Source: Larix kaempferi
Lineage: Eukaryota; Streptophyta; Pinopsida; Pinales; Pinaceae
NCBI GenBank assembly: GCA_027924585.1
Contig: BSBM01000608.1
Coordinates: 6,946,501-7,010,500 of the forward strand
DNA: 64,000 nucleotides
Direction: 5' to 3'
Shown piece by piece: positions 57,340 through 64,000 of this stretch (the stretch's first letter is position 1; every line of letters starts with the position of its first letter). Below the pieces are notes generated by a model. That model saw only the letters and a program-made list of their open reading frames with translations. It had not been told where the DNA came from and did not search any database. The translations under genes and the position numbers were made by a program.

Positions 57340-58801
57340 TGAACATAAAATTTTGAAATTATTTGTAAACCTAGCATCCTCCACCCAAAAAAAAAAATTG
57401 AACATAAAGTTATAGAGAAAAGCTAGGAGGTTGCCTATAAAGTAAACGGACTCCCATACTCCAAATCTATGGCGGATGGGCATATTCTTCGTGCAATATA
57501 ATAGAAAACTAGGTTAATAAATGTGTACATATATAAAAAAAAAAAAAGATAAAAAAAAGAAAAGAAAGAAATGGCGTATTTGTTGCATTCTAATATGGAT
57601 CTTTTAAACACTAAAATAACTGCAGAACTTAGAAATCGTAAGAAACAAGGGAGAACCTAGGAAACAATCGTCTAGTCGGTTTGGAAATAATAGGTAGAGA
57701 CTGCAGGTCCCAATCATTATCCATAGAAGGTGAAATAGCTAACAACGCAGGTATGTTTTACACCTCGCAATCCCTATCAGCCATAGGCGACCAGTTCCTC
57801 CCTGTAGAGCACTACAGTTTAGAATCATATAAAATACATGTTTTTGGGTTTCAACCCTAAGTCCTCACCTAAGCCAAAGGTTAACGTCCAATCCTCATTC
57901 ATAGTCACCACCAAGGCCAATGTCCAAGATAAACTACGAGTACCGAGAGTTAATGCAAGCAGCCTGGATGTGACTGCCGTTATTCTCCCCTCAATGTTTT
58001 AAAAGAGCTTGGTATTTTTCAAGACTCACAGTCACTAGGCTTTACAGATTTGCTGAAGTAAAAGAGTCCAGGTTTTGGCAAAATCTGTACAAATACAAAA
58101 ATATAAAGAAATGCACTCTTCCAATTTTGATAAAAAACAGAAGACAATGGCCAAAATTTAACCTGGGTATGTATATGTCCCTAGCTTTCAACACTTGAAC
58201 ATAGGCACAATAAATAAAATTATTTTCCTCCAGAAAGATCATTTCTCATCGTCCTCTACTTATTTCCAAAAGAACATAGGGTAATTAGATCGGCGAAAAT
58301 CTGCTGTATATTGTAACATGTATAGCACAATATTGCATGATAAGCAGTCAATTTTGAGTCCTGACAACAACAATGGCCTCAAATCAGAAAAAAATGACCA
58401 TAAATTTACTTTATTTTGCTATCTTGCGGCCAGATCTCAGAGTAGTTACAGTTAATTGCCTTTGTAGACAGAAAGTTTGGTCTCTTTCGCGATTCTTTGA
58501 GCTAAATCTTACTAAATTTTGCAAAATTTCTTTAGATCACATATTTTAACAATTACTTCGACGAAAAAAAAAAAAACTGCTACATCACAAAAAGTATTAT
58601 TTTCTACGCTGAAACTATCACATTTTGTCTTCGTTTCAGTTAATGCATAGATCAAAACATACAATGCTTGCAATATTTCATAGCATTGACCCTTCTTGCC
58701 TAAACTCGTGCAATTTTTATTTTTTTTTCTAAAATTTCCGTTAAAACCTGCGTGGCCAAGCTCAGATACACGCTTAAGGGATAGGAACAACAAAAACTCA
58801 C

Positions 58802-58888
58802 CGGTATCGTATCCAAAGAGGAATCCTCTTATTGCAGCAGCTAGGGTCAAGATAATCACGAAAAGCTTTGAAGAACTTATTTCTGCAG
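58802..58888 (-). pseudogene. Sugar-transporter first-exon fragment (MFS), captured
   Basis: On the minus strand the frame reads SSKLFVIILTLAAAI then RGFLFGYDTG, followed exactly by a splice donor (G|GTGAGT, intron starting at 58801). GxLFGYDTG is the signature after the first transmembrane helix of sugar/inositol/polyol transporters (major facilitator superfamily). Only this exon end is present; no later transporter exon was found. The retained donor shows that the piece came from genomic DNA, not from a processed RNA. It is joined upstream to a histone H2A piece. Confidence 0.65.
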
Positions 58889-58894
58889 TCCTTG

Positions 58895-58975
58895 ATCGTC
58901 GTTCGTGACCGCCAGCTGAATGTGGCGAGGGATGATTCTGGTCTTCTTGTTGTCACGGGAAGCATTGCCGGCCAA
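58895..58975 (-). pseudogene. Histone H2A fragment, captured
   Basis: Twenty-seven codons on the minus strand encode [13 protein letters not shown] followed by [14 protein letters not shown], the strongly conserved core of histone H2A (usual form LAGNAARDNKKTR, then I(V/T)PRHIQLA(I/V)RND(D/E)). Similarity starts abruptly at the Leu and stops after NDD, six codons before a TAA. No other part of H2A was found nearby. It lies directly upstream, on the same strand, of the transporter exon fragment, in a different frame, so it is a chimeric piece of host sequence. Confidence 0.8.
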
Positions 58976-59423
58976 AACCCACCCCCGTCAAAATATAATC
59001 ATAAATAACAAACAAACAAACAAAAAAACCCAGCGCAGCCCAACTTGGAGAGGGCAGAGATAGGGTAGAAACAGAATATAAAGAAATTATTGGGTTTCAC
59101 CCAACTTTTGTCACCATGGACATTAGGAACCCACCACAGTCAAACTGCACAAAAATATTTGTTGAACACAGAAGGTTGGCTGTATGATTGAATTTGAAGT
59201 CTCTTTCTGAGAATTTATTTTGCTCTGTTAACAGAGATTTAGAGAAAAGTATTTTTGGGTTTTTCATGTATCGAACTCACCAAATCCCAAGCTAATCAAA
59301 ATGCCACCAAACATCAATTGAAATGCTCAACGTCATCCAAGTATCGTGTATAAATCATGCCCAGCAAGCTCATGGTCAAACCCTTGTGCGCTAGAGACAG
59401 TATCCCAAGATTGATTTACTTAC

Positions 59424-59520
59424 CAAGTCCGCAATAATGCGAGCAGGACTAAGCACAGCGTCGGCTAAGCAGTTTCCCTACAATCTCTGCAAATAAGCTT
59501 CAAGCCAGATCTCCTTTTCC
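59424..59520 (-). pseudogene. Exon-like fragment of unknown host gene, minus strand
   Basis: Bounded by an acceptor (CTATCGCAG) and a donor (CTTG|GTAAGT) on the minus strand. One phase reads EKEIWLEAYLQRL, one TAG, then GNCLADAVLSPARIIADL. It looks like protein sequence, but I do not recognise the family. It may come from the same capture event as the H2A and transporter pieces. Confidence 0.3.
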
Positions 59521-59781
59521 CTGCGATAGCATTAACTATACCAATACCACAACTATACCAGGACAGTACTCGAAGATGTGAGTACTCATGCATAAATAGT
59601 TTTGTACTAGTTTGAAAAAAAAAGAATTAAATCTCCTCAGGTAAAAATTTCATAAAAAAAAAAAAAACAATCATCTTTACCATGAAACAACCAGACCCCA
59701 TTACTTTTCTAAAAGCCTTAACATACACCCTTTAAATCATTAACAACATCATATGGAATAGCTGTGACTGTCTCAAAACAG

Positions 59782-59934
59782 TATTCTTGACCTAGGGAAG
59801 CTGTCACGCTTCATTGACGAGATTGCAAGGGAGGAGAAGGTGCAGGTCTTTGTTATCCGAATCGACTGCTCCAACACTAGAAAAGTTAGGGAAGCATCCA
59901 TTCCCTCGAATTTGTTGAAGTCCTTGTCTACAAT
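59782..59934 (+). pseudogene. Exon-like fragment of unknown host gene, plus strand
   Basis: 153 bases bounded by an acceptor (CTCAAAACAG) and a donor (CAAT|GTGAGT). The open phase reads LDLGKLSRFIDEIAREE, KVQVFVIRIDCSNTRK and VREASIPSNLLKSLST without a stop. The composition and exon-sized length suggest a real, captured exon. Family not recognised. Confidence 0.4.
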
Positions 59935-60481
59935 GTGAGTGTACCAGTCTCATGGAGTCCGCCGAAATTCACGAATAGCTCGCACCAGAACGCAAATGGT
60001 GAGGCACCAAAACGAAAACAGTGGAGGGACGATACACCAGAATGCAGATAGAGTGGAGACACACAAAGGTTGTGGGTAGAGAGAGGTAGCATTCAAATGG
60101 CAATATTTAATACTCCATTGGAAATACCATCCACAGGTAAAAACTCAGGTCGCAGGAGATTTAGGGTTTTGCAGAGGTAAAGGAAGTGAAGATTTGCATG
60201 CATAAGTGAAGGAGGTGAAGCCTCTATGCAAGAATAGAAGCCTCTATGCAAGCAGTTGCAGAATAATTGTAACTATCTTTGTACGAAACATCAAAATGTT
60301 TTTTTTGAATGACCAGTGAACTACTCGTACCTAGCTTAATGCCAGACAAATTACATTATTAAATTGGGCATAAAACAAAACAAAAACAAACAGAAATGCA
60401 ACTCAGCCCTTAGCTCGAGTGCATCAGGAGGTGTATAGGCAATGATAGGTCATTGTTGTGCTTATGAAATATATGTAGATA

Positions 60482-60506
60482 AATATATATATATATATAT
60501 ATATAA
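60482..60506. repeat. (TA)n microsatellite
   Basis: Alternating AT tract inside the young element. Confidence 0.85.
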
Positions 60507-63068
60507 ATATAAATAAAATAGATCTACACACCAGAGCGCCAAGAGGAGAAGATTTTGCAAGTGGGCATCTCCGAAAATGAGAATTTGGTGGAGAGTCGTG
60601 AATCAGAAGAGCCAGTAGGGTCTAGCCTTTGAGCTTAATAAATAGTGAGGATTGCAGTCATCTTTCCGATTTAACTTTAGCTACTTGAACCCAACAAAGA
60701 CACGGAGCCGAGCTCGCCATGACTGTTGTCAAAAGGCAGAGAACCACGGACCTCATGGAACAAAAAAAAAAAACTCTCCTTCGCGCGCGGGGATGAGGAG
60801 GGCTGATTAAAAGAGGTAGACTTCCCTCCACCCAGGCTCCAGGCTCCAGAGGACAAACACCTGGTGGCATGCGAGTCGACGCATGGCAGACATGCAGGTC
60901 GCCTCTTTGTGGGCTCCCTTAGGCGAATGGAGGGAAGGCGAGGTGAGTAGCAGGGTTGTCACGTGGAGGGAAACAGGGGATGGCTGGCGGTGGTAGCTGG
61001 ATACGTGTGGGAGAAGGGGAGAGATAGGTGGAGAGGCCATAAAATAAAATATAATATAATAATAATTTACAAATTGTGATAAAGGCATGGATTGTGACAT
61101 AGATTTTCATGATATCATTATTTTTTTAAATTACATTGATTTCATTTAACTTTGATTTTATTTAAAATTAGATTTTAAATTATATATATATTTTGATAAT
61201 CCATATAAACTACATAGGTTGATTATATATATCATTTTATAAATCATATAAAACTTGTATAAAAGTAAAATAAAATGATATCAATTCTATTTTGTTGCTT
61301 TATTTAAAATTAAATTAAAATTTTAATACAATTAATTATAAAAAGTTTTATGAATACACTAAAGAACCGGTGTTGCTCGAACATAAAAGTTAAAATTAAG
61401 GGTTGACACTTAATGTTCATAAGGTCCATGTAGATTAGATTAATTAGATTAAGGGTTGGCATTAAAAGTGAACTAAAATGTAGGTATTCATGCTTAACCA
61501 TAACTTTAAGTATTAAGACCCCAAAATGCCTTCTGTCGAGATTTTGAACTATAGTCGAAAGGGCGAGACGAACGCAAAATCTCTCAAGTAAGACACCGGT
61601 GAGACCAACATGACGAGATGAACACTAGGACACTGAAAAGTTTACATGACGAAACAATTTAATAAAAACGACCATAGAGTTAACACGACAATCCTAACAA
61701 ACTATTCCTTACACATAAGTATAAACAAATGAATAGCTAAATTTCATGTTTTTTTTTATGTTCGAGTGTTGCAATGATACAATGCGGTAGGGAATGGATA
61801 TGCTATAACCCATAACTTATGTATAATGAATGAGTTACATTACGCCTTAAAATACCTTCATGTATGAGGAGACGTTAAATAGTCTAGTTGTATTGGCAAA
61901 ACACCATAGTATGAAATAACATAGTTGAATCTAGGCATCAAATTGGTAAATAAATATATGTGCACAAGTGTTGGGGATTAATGCTTGATAGTGCTAATTA
62001 ATTAGTATGATGCATTCTTCCACATTGTGTGCAATTAGTCGTGTTTCAATATGGTAAGTAGAAAGAGATTGAAGGAACTAAGTAGGTGTGCGAAAGGGGT
62101 AGAGGCTATATGTCGCTAGTCTTGCTTATGCAAAATTGGCATGTTTTGAAGGAAAATATTATTGGGAAACAACTAGGATTTAATAATTACAAAGCGAACA
62201 AGCGATACAAAATAAAAGTATGGAGATTGGTGGGGAACTAGTAAGTTAGCCTCAGTAAGCATATACGAGGTTAAGAGAAGTAATGATGATAAATGGAATA
62301 ATGATGGAGGCAAAATAGTAACCGATGTGCATCACAATGAATAAAGTTATGATGTTTAAACCCCTATTATAGGATGGAGGAAATCGATCGTCACCTCAAA
62401 GAAAAGAAAAATATATACATATAAATATATATATATAAAATAAATAAATAAATAAAATAAAAATAATAATAATAATATTTCTTTACAGAGAGTTAACAAA
62501 GTAAGAATTATAACATTATGAAGAAAGGAAAATATGTCTCTGTTGACATCAACATCTCGCAAAATAGGAACAAAGCTTGATGCCACATAAATAGGTTAAA
62601 TTCACATTAGTAGCATATGAAGAAGTCATAGTGCATAATGGATCAATAAGATCCATGTAGATTAATAAGCGTATGTATAGGAAACTTAGATTTCGAGAAC
62701 AAATTAGCTATAAGTTTATTGGAAGTAATGGTTCCCCTTCCAATTATATCGCATATAAAAGAAGAGAACAATAAACAAACTTGGTAACATTTTCATTCTG
62801 ATAAGATATTGTCACAAAAACCTTGTAAACAATGATAGTTCTCCTAATTTAATTAATGTTATATTACTTTTGGTTATCATAGATACAAATTGCTTATTTC
62901 CGCTAGGGTAATAATAATGTATGGCATTAGGATTTGTTAATGTGGATATTCTTTCCCTGCAAGAGATATGATAACCTTAATGATTACTTCATGCTAAATA
63001 CATGCATATGATGAAAACTTGGTGGTGTGACGAGTAAACCTCACTTGATGGTATAACCAAAGGGATTT

Positions 63069-63090
63069 TAAAAAAAAAAAAAAAAAAAAA
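63069..63090. repeat. Poly-A tract
   Basis: About 22 A residues followed by GGGG. Confidence 0.85.
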
Positions 63091-63380
63091 GGGGTAAGGA
63101 GAACAAAGCCAAGGAGGATAGCACCTGATTATAACCTTTAGGCTTTCTAGATATAATATCGAGCTTCTACAAAAAGATTAATCTAAATGTTTTTTTCAAG
63201 TATTAGAATACATATCATGGGATAAAAGAAGTAAAACTGTAAGGTGCCATCAATGTGTTTGGTCAATTTTAGGTCTAGTGGGACAAGTATAGCCACGATC
63301 TGCTACCTGGGAGGACACATAGATTATGAATCGAGATTTTTCCCTCACTATTTTGACCATAACTTCGGGACGAAGTTTCC

Positions 63381-63395
63381 TGAAGGGTGGGTGTA
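63381..63395 (+). promoter_or_regulatory. Polypurine-like tract of young element
   Basis: TGAAGGGTGGGTGTA immediately before the right LTR. It is interrupted by T residues but is in the expected place. Confidence 0.55.
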
Positions 63396-64000
63396 TGTAA
63401 CGCCCCATATTTTGACTAGGTGTGTTTGTGAGTTAGACACCTTTCACTTTCTTTGCTTATTATCTGTTCGACTTAGCTAGACAGAGTGAACTATATTCTC
63501 GGCATGTTAGACATGATGATATGTTGCTACTATGTTTAGGATGTTACTGTGCCCATGCCGATACTACGGTTATGATGTTATGATGTTACCATCCTCATGA
63601 TGTTATTTGGTTTATGTGGTTACTATGTTGTAGTTATCACGAGATTCTTTTATTTCATAATGACGGTGCATGTTTAATAATCGTCCTGGATGAAATGTGA
63701 TATATATGATGTGGTATTTATGCTGTGATCGATTTAATGATTTTATATGAAGAAATAAATGATGTTGACAATATGTATCAGACGATGATAGAATGGAAAT
63801 ATTGTTATAAATGTATGGCTGCAAAGTACTAATCCGCAGGACACCGGGGCTATGTAATAGTCGGATACCTGATACGAAGTATGGTATAGTACCTATTTTT
63901 GCAGAGAGCCTTGTTTACCAAAGTTGATGATACGATGACACAAACCAATAATCTCGAGAGCAACAAAGTATGAGTCGATAAGGGCATAGACCCAGTATGT
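63396..64000 (+). repeat. Right LTR of young element (cut by window end)
   Basis: Begins TGTAACGCCCC. Five substitutions relative to 54238-54842: one at CTTAGC(G/T)AG, two adjacent in CCATG(TT/CC)GATA, and two A/G changes. Confidence 0.93.

Larger units (their letters stand above)
54843..58780. other. Rest of left LTR and interior of young element, no gene seen
   Basis: No coding signal. 55840-56130 is very AT-rich with ATT/TTA runs. 56450-56720 is purine-rich on the plus strand (GAGGAGG-like). A (TA)n tract lies at 57316-57339. Minus-strand DNA at 57960-58780 may be intron captured with the transporter exon. Confidence 0.45.
59935..63380. other. 3' interior of young element
   Basis: No supported gene. 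60640-61030 is more GC-rich than its surroundings (CCTTCGCGCGCGGGG near 60780) and may be further captured host DNA. From 61030 the sequence is AT-rich with TA, AAT and A tracts (62400-62480, 63069-63090). Open frames here lack domains. Confidence 0.45.
54238..64000 (+). mobile_element. Young non-autonomous LTR retrotransposon, right end outside window
   Basis: The LTR start TGTAACGCCCCATATTTTG occurs at 54238 and 63396 in the same orientation. The 605 bases that can be compared (54238-54842 and 63396-64000) differ at five positions with no gaps, so the insertion is recent. A purine-rich GAAGGGTGGGTGTA precedes the right copy. No gag, protease, reverse transcriptase or integrase is encoded in the 9 kb between. 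The end of the left LTR and the primer site could not be located. The expected target duplication, ACTTT (54233-54237), should follow the right LTR beyond the window. The interior contains host-gene pieces on the minus strand. Confidence 0.85.

Noticed and set aside
58512-58859. 115-residue minus-strand frame as a complete transporter-like protein
   Set aside because: Only the first 20 or so residues match; the frame then runs through a splice donor into intron-like sequence.
60658-60870. Short minus-strand frame with a signal-peptide-like start (MRSVVLCLLTTV)
   Set aside because: Too short, no downstream coding continuation, no splice support.
54843-63380. Search for a Met-tRNA primer site marking the end of the left LTR
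   Set aside because: Only poor partial matches such as AGGTATCGGAATTATG near 55606 were found.

Overview
The window is plant nuclear DNA built almost entirely of transposable elements, nested and in different states of decay. Introns are GT-AG, two element families use the plant initiator-Met-tRNA primer site, and the coding remains belong to plant Ty3/Gypsy, Ty1/Copia and CACTA families. The nested old LTR elements and the mix of gag and accessory-ORF families suggest a large-genome seed plant, possibly a gymnosperm; that is inference. I see no intact host gene, rRNA, tRNA or CRISPR.

Layout. (1) 1-14289: the right part of a CACTA (En/Spm-like) element. It carries a spliced Transposase_24-type gene (1945-4703, + strand), a broken minus-strand accessory ORF (12930-10979), two permuted copies of a three-block repeat, a palindrome family (TACAGGCTTG/CAAGCCTGTA), and ends in subterminal repeats plus the terminus CTTGTAGTG. 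(2) 14290-21088, resuming at 30131: a decayed Gypsy element with gag, protease, a second gag-like module and the start of pol, then a long accessory ORF with its own TATA box. (3) 21089-30125: a complete non-autonomous LTR element (LARD) with two 1427-bp LTRs, target duplication AAGTG, tRNA-Met primer site and polypurine tract. It has no gag-pol, but contains a 31-bp minisatellite and an array of small hairpins whose stems covary. It sits in the last codons of the accessory ORF. (4) 30126-36847: LTR-like DNA, a Copia leader and gag fragment, a second 31-bp minisatellite and a spliced-leader promoter. (5) 36848-39976: another accessory ORF pseudogene. (6) About 40177-47114: a Tat-like Gypsy element whose gag-pol is one frame of about 1,990 codons broken only by nine nonsense codons. 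It has an extra RNase H before the reverse transcriptase. (7) 47118-54100: a third accessory gene (LTGLSRRG type) with TATA and leader, split by a 4.6-kb Reina-like chromovirus (49469-54046, target duplication CATAC) that lost reverse transcriptase and integrase core by two in-frame deletions. (8) 54238-64000: a young LTR element (5 differences in 605 LTR bases) running off the window, again without gag-pol, which has picked up pieces of host genes including histone H2A and a sugar transporter exon.

How the parts relate. The autonomous copies are dead and the best preserved structures belong to non-autonomous elements. The accessory ORFs lie 3' of pol remains or in isolation, and three of them have TATA boxes, two with leader-exon splice donors, which suggests expression separate from gag-pol. 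The most unusual signals are the covarying hairpin array (26512-26941), the extra RNase H paired with a degenerate canonical one, and the H2A/transporter chimera.
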